From the NCBI GenBank assembly GCA_013396995.1, contig VWZP01009950.1, positions 186,001-250,000 on the forward strand: a DNA stretch of 64,000 bases, given 5' to 3'. Shown piece after piece: positions 50,101-61,359 of the stretch. Made by a program: the position numbers and the translations under genes. Every line of letters begins with the position of its first letter. Position 1 is the stretch's first letter. The stretch comes from Dicaeum eximium (lineage: Eukaryota; Chordata; Aves; Passeriformes; Dicaeidae). Below the pieces are notes generated by a model. It was not told where the DNA came from and did not search any database. It was given only the letters and a program-made list of their open reading frames with translations.

Positions 50101-52329
50101 TTCTTTGATGTATTTGTTAAAAAACAAAGTGTTATATTCTCCTCTGAGTTAGATATATGCACACTGCACAGGATTTTTTGGAGCTTTCACTGTTAGTGAT
50201 CAGTCCTAAATTCAAATAGAGTTTATCAGTTTAGCGGCTGAGAATTAAGGCTGAGGTTCTAATGTCATATTTTCATATGTTTTTAATATCAAAATCAGCA
50301 TGCTTCTTTTTTTTTTTTTTTTTTAAAATCAGTGATATGATAGAGGACTGTGTGACTACCTTACATGGGTAAACTGTCAGCCTAGATCATAAAACCAGCT
50401 GCTTTTCCTGATATATTTGTTTCTTCCCCCCATATGCTCTTATAAGGAAAAATAGCACGGTACAAAAAACATTGCAGCTGTGGGTAACAAAAGCTTACCT
50501 CAGAATTTGGAGCGTTTCTTTTTATCTCCCAGGGCTGAAAAATGCTGCAAATCAGAGAAAGTGTGTCATTATTGATCAGCTATTAAGTAGGTAGGGCTTT
50601 CTCCTAATAGCAGCATCTTGATTTAGATGTCTGACTTGGCTTGACACAGCACTTTCCTGTTCATTATGTGTGTGTCTGCTCTGAATCCCGGTGTGTGCTG
50701 AGGGTTTCCTGACCACAGAGGGCAGCCCCTGTACTGAAGCAGCCCTAGCAGCCATCATTCCCACCAGCACCTTTTGTGCTTCCCAGAAATGCTGGCATTA
50801 ACTTCCTACATGGATAATCCCAGATCCCCATCCTTTAATGACCTGATGCTTTTTTATGCGCAGGGAATATTGGGGAACTTGTGTTGCAGGGGGTTGGGGC
50901 ACTGGGTTCCTCTGTTCCTTACTTCCACTGTCAGTCTGCTCCTCCAAACTGCTTCCTGCTGCACTTTTGTTTCCAATCTCCACTATTTTTTCTCTTTTGA
51001 TCCGTAAGGAGTGCTAAACCTCACTTGTAACTCCTTCCCCTGCTGCAAATTGCCAAATTGAATCCATTTGAACTACCTTCCTGCTCACATCTGTTTTCTG
51101 GAAGATTTTCATCACTGCCTGAATGGTGTATTCTTGAAATTCAGCCCAAGGAACCAGTTCTTCATGTAGCATTTTAGGGATTATATATTAAAAAATGCAT
51201 AAGCCATAAATCTCTTGTTGTGATTCGCAACAATGGCAGTGCATGTTTCCCTCTGAATCAATTGCAGGTTTCATCAGTCCCACTTTATACCTGACTCTGA
51301 ATTTGTTTTAAGCTCTTATTTTATAAATGTATAAGATCTATGTCATTTCTCTAATTTTATCTATCTCCAGAACTGAGATCTGGCTTATTAAAACTGAAAG
51401 TGTTTCATGAACAAAAGCACATTTATTCCTGACAGCTCGATAAAATTAGGGTCTCCTCCGAACCCCTACTCAGACTTCAAGCCTTTATGCTCTGGTATAT
51501 GTGACAAAAGCTTCAGGACTATTCCTGTGCAACGTTATAAAAAATGTTGAGAGATTAATCTCTCAGAGCTTTGTCTTAGGCATGGGGGTGTAACTGCCTT
51601 AATGAATATTATAATGATATTTTCACAAAAAATAGCAACCTAAACCACAAGTGTTAAAAATAGTCAAAATCTTGGGTAGGTGATCTTTCATAGTGGCAAG
51701 TTCCCCCTTAAGGTCTATCAGGTAAATGATGCACATATTTCAAGCTGTCATAGCAGCTACTTTTACCAAGTGATTCAGTGGACATCTATTGGAAAAGGAG
51801 GAAAGGGAGAATACAACATAAAAGGGTTGACACCACATGTCCTAGACATTTTTTTTTTTAAATAAACTGCAGTAGTGAATTAAATATCTCTGAGTGTATT
51901 CTTACTCAGAGTTTTACAGTAGTGCTTAGGATCAACCCTTGAGCTGTTTTCAGTTCCCACAATTTTATATCCAGAGATTTGGAAGAAGGATTTCTACTGC
52001 CTGAGATAGGACCTTTGCCATTATTCAAATAAAAGAGTTTATTGGATCCTAAGGGCAAGGTCATCTTATTGATGTTGCTCAGATAACAGCAGAAATTGGT
52101 CTGAAAACCTACAGCTTAACTATTTCTGACCTGTATTTTTGTGTATTATCCCCAAACATTTTTCCTGGTTTCTTGTTTTTGTTTAGCATCCAAACAATTG
52201 AAACTTATTTTTGCTTAGAAAGTGAAAACCCCTGTGTTTCCTGGAAGGGCTGCATTAACTTTTTTCAATATTTTAAAAGATTTTGGGATGAAGGCATTCT
52301 AGATAGATTGATCTAATTTTCATATCTTG
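47101..52329 (+). other. SPAG16 intron, unique sequence
   Basis: No exon or clear transposon was recognised. An 18-T run lies at 50307-50324. Open frames are at most 108 codons. Confidence 0.55.
50307..50324. repeat. Poly-T tract (18)
   Basis: Eighteen consecutive T, without an identifiable retrocopy body beside it. Confidence 0.85.
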
Positions 52330-53290
52330 ATAGGAATTATATTAAAGAGCCAAAGTACAGGATACATGGATACATTTATGGCAGTGAAGCCCTGGAAGCT
52401 GTGAGCATGGCTTTGGAAATTAAGCCTCAGAAATCAGTTGGGAATTCTCTGAAGGGCTTATTGAGCACTTGATCAAGGGAGGTTCATGAATTTCCTATAC
52501 TTGGATTTTCAGCAAATTCTTCTTGAGGTCATTTCACAAAAACTCTCAAGGAAGCAGAACTGTCCTGAATAAAAAGGAAATTTATTTCACGAGTTTAAAA
52601 ACTGGTGAAAAGATAGGAATCAAATACCACTTTCAGAATGGAGAAATTAATTTCTGAGTCCCACAGGGATCTGTGCTGGGACCTAAGTTATTAAGATGAT
52701 CTTGGAAATTGTGGAAGGAAGTGAGGTGGATGAGTTTGCTAATTAGCCAGGGCAGTGAAAAGGAGCATGGGAAGAATTGCAGGAAAAGATTTCTGTCTCA
52801 ACAGTTGACTTGATAGTGAAGCAGCAGCTGGAAATCAGTGCAGGAGAACACAAAGTAATGCATGTAGGAAGAAACAGTCCTAAGGTAAGAACAGATAATA
52901 GATTAGGGTGTTTCAGTACTTGGGAAGGAGAAAATTTCTGTTCAGTAGTGCCAAAAATGGTAACTAAATTGAAAGAATTTAAATTCTTTCTGGTGTGCTG
53001 GTGGCACACTTAGACATGGTGAAGGTGCACTCAGTGTTTGCTTTTAATCACAGAAGTAGAATTAGAAGCATGAAATAAAATGAAGTAAGGTGTTTAAGAC
53101 CCCAGAAGAGCTTTTCACACAAGGTGTAATTAAATTTTGGAATTCATTGACATAAGAGATTGCAGATGCCAAAGGTTTGCATATGTTCAAAAATCAATTA
53201 CTCATAGGAAAAAAAATATCCATGAATTCTTAAGCACAAAGAAATCCTGAGCCACAGGGTAGGTCTGGGAGGGTTTAATAAGAGAATCAC
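52330..53290 (+). repeat. Ancient CR1/L3-like LINE remnant
   Basis: GAGTCCCACAGGGATCTGTG near 52656, leading into CTGGGACCT, corresponds to the G-V-P-Q-G-S-V-L-G-P segment of CR1/L3-type reverse transcriptase. Downstream, AACACAAAGTAATGCATGTA near 52847 and the following few hundred bases fit the same element's 3' ORF region. Frameshifts and stops are frequent and the edges are uncertain. It ends about 670 bp before exon B. Confidence 0.62.
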
Positions 53291-53959
53291 ATACTTTTTC
53301 TTATTATTTTATTAAGAATCCCCTACTAGTTATACAAAATGTTACAGATGGACTCTTAGTCTGAAGCCATATGTCCATGCTTAAAGGAAGCAGAATTATA
53401 CTAGTTTATATCTGAGATTTGTCCAAAAAAATTGGAGATGAACTCTGTTATTTTCATTTATGTAACGTATTAATGACCCCAAGAGATGGTGAATGTGCTG
53501 AAGTGTTTGTACAGAATTAGAAAAAAGAAAATGAGGTTGCTTTTAAAAAATAAATATATGTTGAAAATGGTATGAATTTGGAAACTAGCAAAATATTCTT
53601 CCCTGAATCTATTTTATTGTATTTTGAAAAGTTTTGTATTTTTACTGATGAACTCATAAATAAGCTACAAAAAGTAGGAATTTATTTGAAAGTCATATTT
53701 CTTTTCCTGTGGGGGATAGCTACTTCCTATCTTCCTTTCTTTTGATAGTGTATTAATATGTGGTCACTTCATCCATAACATGCCAGAAAACTGCACAGTA
53801 AAAACACGAACATTTCCAAAGATCATTTTTGTTCATATGTATTTTAAGGTAAAATCAACAATTGCAACTTCACCTGTCTTTCTGAACAGAGTTAAATGAT
53901 TTTGCTGGAACATTTCTCGCCTGGCTCGTGGCTCAGCCCTGTTTTTATTCCTCGAGCAG
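53291..53959 (+). other. Intron end before exon B
   Basis: A/T-rich unique sequence with no repeat recognised. It closes with the CTCGAGCAG acceptor at 53951-53959. Confidence 0.65.
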
Positions 53960-54145
53960 TGGCACCCAGCTGGTGACGTCGAGCGGTGACACCACGGTGC
54001 GGATCTGGGACCTGTCCAGGCGCGGCTGTGTCCTGACCCTGCGGGGCCATTCCCGCGGCGTGCGGGGCTGCTCCTGGCACTCCTGCGGCGACTTCGTGGC
54101 CTCTGCCTCCATGGATGGCACCAGCAAAATCTGGGATGTCAACAG
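53960..54145 (+). CDS. SPAG16: SPAG16 internal coding exon B (WD40 repeat region)
   Basis: This is the next exon of the same gene. The acceptor CTCGAGCAG follows a T-rich tract, and the donor is CAG|GTATGC. The exon adds one base to the codon opened by exon A, then 61 full codons and two bases (phase 2 at both ends). The peptide starts GTQLVTSSGDTTVRIWDL and so completes the WD repeat begun in exon A. A second repeat follows, with GH at residues 29-30, HSCGDFVASASMDGTSKIWD around residues 40-59, and a closing VN. Human SPAG16 has matching SSGDTTVK, WHSCGNFVAS and TSKIWDVN landmarks (recalled, not searched). An alternative acceptor three bases upstream, using the AG of CGAG, would insert one extra serine; family alignment favours the start given. 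The exon is GC-rich, with 15 CpGs in 186 bp, unlike its introns. The following exon, expected to open a further WD repeat, is beyond the window. Confidence 0.94.
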
Positions 54146-54151
54146 GTATGC
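54146..54151 (+). other. Splice donor of exon B
   Basis: GTATGC follows the exon-terminal AACAG. Coding similarity stops here: the peptide read beyond this point (YAWRLCVC) is unrelated to the family. Confidence 0.88.
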
Positions 54152-57100
54152 ATGGAGGCTCTGTGTTTGCTAATTGATCCCTTCATTAATAACCAGGGTT
54201 GTGGTTTAGCTCCCCAGCGATTCGTGGAGTTCACTCAGAGAACAGAGGGAAATCAAAGGCAGTGCTGGAAAAATTGGCCTCTGATGGGATTTACTAGATA
54301 AAGGGACTTAAATTAACATAGTGCCAAAAAGAAAGTATTTGCTTGCACTTGGCATCTGTTATTCTTCATTGATTTTTTTTTTAAGGTAAGAACTTCATGG
54401 AACTTCAATATGAAATTTGAATAAGTAACAGAATAAAACTCTCAGTAAGTTTTCTATATACTGTTTCAAGCTCATAAGTACACAACACACTCTAAGGTTA
54501 GCCAAGTGGAAATTTATTTTAGTCATTATCTATGTTTCAGCAAGGTGACTCTTGATTAATAAATCAACATATACCTTCTTTATTATCCAGGCAAATGCAT
54601 TTTTATGAAGGTGCTTTTAGAATATCAGTGTATTTGTGCTTACCGGTTAATTATTAGTTCCTTAACTCTCTCCAGTTGTCTTCAGTTTTGATTAACTTGC
54701 ACCTTAAAGAAATGGGATGGATTTATCTCTTTCCAACTATCTCTCTATAAACTAGACTCCTGAATTACTGTACTGTACTAGGTCTGATTTTTAACAGCTG
54801 AATGCCACCAGTCCACAGAGAAGTTTCCAATCCTATAGGCCTTTCCCTGGTTCTTTATTATCCAGTCCTAATGGATTTTTCCATTTCCTATTGGTCTTTT
54901 TCTTCCTTTGCATTTGAATGAGATAAAATACCCCTTCATGATTGTTGGCCACTGAAAAAGCAAGGGAAAATTTCTTCTTCTGTTCCTTTTTCCTAAATCC
55001 CTCCCAGTCTACTGCAGTTGCAGCGAGCCCTTATTGGAGATTTTTCAAACTGTTGCAATTCATCCAGATTCCACTGAGAGTTAATTAAAACTCTGTCAGT
55101 GTCAGATTGCCAGTTTTGCTTTCAAACTATAAATTGAGGAAGCATTAAATGATACTAAAAAAAGGTTGACAGAAATAGGATAACCCATCCTTTCATTAAT
55201 TATTCCAAATTACTTTGGAAAAAAAACCCCAACTAGTTAAGGTTTGGCAAAGTTCAAGCCAGCTGAAGGATTGGCTTTTATAATAGAAATGGTCAGCCAG
55301 TCCTGAGAACAGATCATGCTTCCACCAGTACTATCAGTAATAAGCACTAATGGTCAGTGTTTTCCTTAGAAAAGGAAACTGCAAAAATCTAATGTATTGT
55401 TACCTCTTTTCTTAACCCATTGTATATTTCTAATGCTTTGATCATCCTGTATGGCATATTCATGACCTTTAAGAAATAATAACAATAGCTTTAATTTTAT
55501 GTCAGGATGGGTTTGAATTTGCATAGACAAAGGTTTTGTTTAGACAGTTGAAAATGCTTTCTCTGCTGAGGAAGCTTTTGTAGTCAGAGGAATCAAAGCA
55601 AACCTTCACCACCAACCCATGGTGCCTCCCACTCACACTCATCACCAACTCCCATTTCTGCCTCCAGTCTATCTGAGTTGTGCTTTGCCTGTGAAAATAA
55701 GAGAGTAACATCCCAGCAATGATGTGAAAGGCTGACTATCCATACAGAATCATTGAAACACCAAAAATTATGCAAAATCTCAGTGGTTACAGGATGCAGG
55801 AAGTGGTATAAAAATGTGACATAGTCTGATTAAAATAAGGTGTATTCAGAGTATGAAAAAAACCCCCTCACTGCTGGGTTTTTGGTGTGTTCCCAGTAAA
55901 AGCCATGTGCTGGGTGCTGTTGTATTGCCTCAGTGCCAAACCAGGTGAGTTCTGCTGTGGTTGGTTCAGGTGGGTTTGTAGAGCTTTATGTGGTGTAGGC
56001 ACTTAATATGAAATGAGGGCTGTGCAGAAATGACACACTTTTGAAGAGCTTCTCTACAAGGGGTTCAATGACAAGATGTGGCTGTTTCAAGCTTAGGCCA
56101 TCCTGGTTCTGCAGAACACTCAGCTGCATTTGGGCCTTATGCCCATGTTGGCTCATTCAAGTGAAAAATCAGCCTGTGCAGGATGTACGGCGAGATTTGG
56201 AAATTAGGGAAGGCTATGGACAGATTAATGAGCTGCTGGTTTCCACTGGATTGTTAAATTGCTGCTGTTACATTTGGAGCTGCTCTACAAAAGAGCCTGC
56301 AGTGAGTTTGGGCTCGGCAGGGCTGGTTGCTGAGCTACCTGGCCGAGTGTGCAGCACTAATCCCAGCTGTTCCCAGGCTGTCCCCTGGAAATGTGCCAAG
56401 AGCCTGGAGCTCTCTGCTGTGCACAGCCACAGGATGTGTGCCCTCCTTCAGGCTCCCTGACAGCCTGGGGCCGTGTGACACAGCGACATGGAGCAGGCCT
56501 TCCATGGTTTAGGATGCTTGGAAAGTTATTTTTGTGCCCATCCCCACAGAACGGGTGCTCATCCAGGTGCCATCATCAGTGTTCTCCCTCTCCAGCTGCC
56601 ACAAACTCTGAGCAGGGGACAGGGCCCAAGATGACTTTCTTGTGGGAGGATAATAATCAGTGATCACAGTTAATCTAGTGGTTTTATTCTTTCCACTAAC
56701 AAGGAATTAAGGTTTTATAAATGAGAGCTGTCTTTCTTCCTTAATATTACATATTTGGATGGATGCCTGCTTTCAAATTGAATGGGCCTGGAAAGCAGCA
56801 GATCATAGGGGAAGAAAAGCAGGAAGGAAATCAGAGTTATCACTGCCACCTCTGAAAGAGGTATGTTTTAAATAAATGCTACAAATAAAAATACATCCAT
56901 TTCTGTAGTGGGTGACAGTTGTCTTTTTATTTCCAAGTTTCAAAAAAGCCACTTTTATACATTAGGAACGTGCTTTTCTATAAATGTTGCTTTTGGAAAA
57001 TATACAGCATTCTCTGTAGTTATAAACTTGGTGTTGAGAAACTGGGGAGGCTATTTGCTATCTTTTAGCACCAAAATCGAAGGTGCAATTTGCACAATCA

Positions 57101-58933
57101 TCAAAGCCCTTATTGGAGTCCATAGAATACAAGATGCAACATCTCTTGAATAGAAGGTTGACAGCCGTTTTAACAAATTACATAATTCTTTGCTGTCAAT
57201 GATGAGAAAGTTATGCCTAGTAAATATTTCAAATTTATTTTCTTAGGATGTTAAATTACTGCTAGGGTTCTTGTTTGTTTGGATTTTTTTTATTATTTAC
57301 AGATGTTTCTCTTCTGTGTATACTGAAAGTTTCAATCATATATCAAGCCACAAATGACATTTCTATCAGGAGGATAATTTGAGGTAGCTTTGTAGTAAAC
57401 TGTGTTTTTCTGGACAACTTATGTGCCTTCTATTTAAAAATACAAGCTGAGTTTAAGAAATAAAACAGAAAGCAAAGAAACAAAAATCCAAGCCCTTTCC
57501 TTTTTCCCCAGAACCACAGACACAAGCTGAGACACAGCCATGGTCTGAGTTACTGAAGGACTCGAGGGAGTCTGAGTTCTGCTGTTGGAATTTCCTGATG
57601 CTTTCTGCTGGGATAATTGGTTGCTTTTAAAGGAAATTAAAAAGAAAATGGTGTAACATTGGGACAGGGAGTGCAGGGAAAAAAGGTAACTCATGTGCCT
57701 GCCATGGCTAGAAAAATTTAAACCAAAACAAAACAGCAAAACAGGGACATATCTCCTACCTTCAAATTTATCCCCACTTCTTAATGATTATGGAAATAGG
57801 AAGTTGGAGAAGAAAGGGAAAGGTTTATAATTTGTGGCCAGGATTTTATTCAGCAGCATAGCTCAGGTTGAAAATATACAGCCAGTTATGTTCTAGCACA
57901 GCAGGCGGTTCCAGGGGTGTTTTCTCAGACCATAAATTCAGCACTGTCAAAGTCATTTTGGCAGGATTAATTTCAATTATCCAGTGGTAAATATCATCAG
58001 AGATTTACAGCCTGATCTCTGATATGCAAATCAAGCTGAGCATCATATATCTCATGTAAACACAGGCAGTTGTTTAGCTTTGCAGACATATGCTCTACAG
58101 CGAACACTAAATGCAAACATTGTTATTTATGCTTTCAGCTTGAGAAATTGTTCGCAGCAGTCAGAACAGTCAGAATTGGTTTTCTCCAGTTGATCCATTC
58201 TGCACTCATTAGACCAGTTCTCCATTTTTCTCTACTTCCTTTCAGTAGTACAAAATATGTGGAATTAGGCTAGCAAGAAATGCAATTGTGCTGTCCTGCA
58301 GCAGAGCCCAGGTTGAGGAAGTGTTTGTGAATTGGAGCCATTTCTGGTTGCTGTTCCATAATCCATTACTCATTTGTTCCCCTTTTCCATTAACACAGCA
58401 ATTTTTGTTTACTCAAGGAAATTTGTCCCATGATCAAATTTTATTTTAAAATTTTAAAATGCATGTTTACCTCAATCTTCAGTCATTTCTACTATCCATT
58501 GGTGCATTTGTTCAGGTGCAAATTTTAGAAGTGACTAATTGTGATTATTGTTAATTCTCCTGTACAACCTCTAGGGATAGTGTCCTGTTACTGAGGTGTT
58601 AATATATTCTTATTTCCAGATATACAAAAAAAAATTGTTGACACTTTTTGCTTCTCTGCAGCAAGACTGGACATTTTCCCTTCTTTGCCCAAGTGTCAGA
58701 TGTATCTGACATCAATTACTAGTTTATGTAAATAATTCCTTCTTTTGCTCCGAAGCCCCTATTAAAATTATCTCCTGTTGTGACTTCTCTCCACTTGGCA
58801 ACTGCTGTTTATAGTTTCGTTTCTTCTCATAAGAAGCATTTAATTTTGGAAAATTTAGGGTTAGTATTTAAAGAAATCAAGCAGAGATGGATTTTATTTA
58901 ATCAGAAGCCCGTGTCAGCTACAGCTTTCCTTG

Positions 58934-58972
58934 GAATGATACCATGGAATGATACCATGGAATGATACCATG
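58934..58972. repeat. 13-bp x 3 tandem repeat
   Basis: Three exact adjacent copies of GAATGATACCATG. The low copy number and perfect identity suggest recent slippage. Confidence 0.92.
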
Positions 58973-61020
58973 CAACAATGGCACTGTGTGGGTTTTGTTG
59001 ACACACACCTTGAGTGTGTGCAGTGCAGGACATGGTTAATGTGATTTTAAACTACTGTTGTACTTTGGGGTGGGTTTTTTTTCTCTAGTTTCACTAAAGT
59101 AATGATTTAACATTGCTGGAGTTGCCAAGTGGAATGGTCACACTCTGCTTTGTACCATCAGAGCCCAGGGTTTAGCCTGGCTTCTCCTGCCATCCTTGGC
59201 ATTCAAACCCTGTTTCTTTTTCTTCCTTTTCCCTTAAGTGATGGACAGTTTTGAAATGCAGTGTTTACTCACAGATTTGTAGGGTTTTTCACCACACCAA
59301 ATGCATTCGTATCAGGATCCTGAAAAATCACCTCTGAAGGAACCCAAAGATTTTCTAGTTTCAAAATGGAGCTGTGTTTTCACATTTTGAATCAGGTGAT
59401 TGTGTGTAGCCAGTCCTTGTCCAGATGCCCCATTTGAGGTGACACTTGTCTGACAGGCTGCTTGGTGGGACACAAGCCACAAACTCTTCTGGCCAGATCC
59501 CACATTTAATTGATTCCAGTAAAAGTGGAGCTAATCTATTTTCAGAGAAGACAAATGTCCTCCAGGAAATGAGAAGGCAGGTAGAAGAACTCAGAGGAAA
59601 TGTGGAAGGACCATTTTTGGGTAGTTTGTAATGTCTCTCCTGACAGCACAGCAGGAAATGCTTGCCATTTTGATAAAGGAGAATTCCCTTTGGAATCCTC
59701 CAAGGAGCACTGGAGAGACAAGCTGCTATTAATCCTTCAAATCAAAACCAGGCCTATGCCCAAGTCTGGAAATGGATAATTATGCTACAATTCCATAACA
59801 CATTTTTCAGGATCAGGAAAGTCTAAAATCTCATTGATATAATTCCCAGAGAGCCAATTGTAAAAAAATCAATTTGAAAATGCGAATTATCGAGGAGAAA
59901 TTATATTCAAAGCAGAACTATTCAGTTAAGGGGAAGATATAGCTAAATCTTCATAACACTGGAAAAGATGAAGCTTGAAGTACAAAACTTCACAGGAAGT
60001 GTGGCTTGAACTCCATGTTGTAAAGTTAAATCACATTGTGGATTTAGTACCAGACAACATGCATCAGTAATGAGAAATGTTTATTATGGCCAGAAAAATC
60101 TTAGCTAATTCCCATGGAATGCCTAGGCTGGGCAAGCCATGCCATTATTTACACCTGGTGGAATAAACAAAGAGGTGAAGGGCTCTACTTGGGGCCGTGG
60201 GGTGAGTTACAACTGAAGCCATCATTAAAACCCTGCCTTTCCATTCCTTGGGGAACAAAAATATGTTGAGATTAGCTGTCTTCAAATCTTCCTACTGGGT
60301 GAGAAAAAAGAAAATCACTATTGGATTTTCAATAATAATATAGACCCATGAGAAATAGATGTTTATGTGATTATTAATTACTCTGTAAAGCATGACAGGA
60401 GTTGTGTAACTTCTGCTGAAATATCTGTACTGGTGGCTGTTGGCTACTGGTCTAGATAAATCCATGTTCTCTCTGGCTTTTACTGGAAGCATCTGTGGCA
60501 ATTTAGCCTGTGCACAGGAAGCATATTTGAAGATCTTAGTAGTTAAAGTGATAATTTTTCTTTTTAATTTGGAATAACTTGATTTTTTTTCATAAAGCAT
60601 TGAATACACAGAAATGTAAGTGCTTTGCTTTCTGATTTCTGCTACTGGTATTGGACTGCACAGCACAGTTTTTGATTAATGGAGGGGGAAAAAATCAAGT
60701 TACTACTTTATTTTTTTAAAACTGAAGCTGAAAACAGAGCTGCTTTCTAAAATGTCTGAGTTCTGCAGATATTTCTGAGTAGGCTTACCTGAACTCTGCC
60801 ATAGTTAGCTACCTAATATTTATTTTATGAAAAGATAGTTGAGAAAGTTACATTTGATTTACATAAAAGGGTGTATCATATTCTGCTCTCAGAAGTTTCC
60901 TTGCTCCCGTTGTTTCAGCATCCAGTATGACTTGGAAAAAAACATACTAGATGCAATTTTTAGGGGTTTTTTATGTTCTAGTTCTCCTCCTTTAGGTCAG
61001 ATTTCCTAAATTATGTGTAG

Positions 61021-61359
61021 TTGGCTGAGAGGCTCCTGTTGGGACAGCAGGAAGCTTTATTTGAGCTGGTGAGGAAACGTCCTCCTCTGGAAGTTGAACA
61101 CTTTGTGCTTGGTGTCCCTCACTTGTTCAAACACCTCCTCGATTCCCTGGAAGCTGCTTCAGGAGCAGGAGGAATGAGGGGGGGAGGTAAAACTGAGGCT
61201 TCCTTCTGTCAAATCCTAACCAGAGCAGCTGGCAGGTCCAAAAAGCTGAGTCTGCTGGGATTGTATGCACTGGAGGAAGCTCAGGCACTGTTTTTTTCTC
61301 TCTTTGACAACGTGCAAGTTGAATTCTTTGTCCTATTTGCAAGCATGCAGGTATTATAA
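61021..61359 (+). other. Open frame of 112 codons, unknown status
   Basis: The frame is uninterrupted from a TTG codon that directly follows GTGTAG. It reads AERLLLGQQEALFELVRKRP and then a Leu/Glu-rich stretch (EVEHFVLGVPHLFKHLLDSL). The first 170 bases have a balanced, amphipathic composition. They could be bounded by the TAG acceptor at 61018-61020 and a GGAG|GTAAAA donor near 61187, as an exon would be. I recognise no family, and it does not match SPAG16. Chance is the simplest explanation, with an old retrocopy fragment or a gene-within-intron exon as alternatives. Confidence 0.2.

Larger units (their letters stand above)
33132..53959 (+). other. SPAG16: SPAG16 intron between exons A and B (20.8 kb)
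   Basis: This phase-2 intron is complete within the window. It holds two minus-strand LTRs (35339-35958 and 46439-47100), an old LINE (about 52330-53290), a hairpin at 35213-35287 and simple T-rich tracts. No further WD40-coding exon was recognised in it. The other open frames in this interval are short and lack motifs. Confidence 0.88.

Noticed and set aside
53892..54142. Minus-strand frames over exon B
   Set aside because: Antisense shadows of the GC-rich WD40 exon with no independent support.
56041..56460. 139-codon open frame, cysteine-rich
   Set aside because: No domain or signal peptide, with overlapping frames in the same strand. It is best explained by chance in a locally GC-rich stretch.
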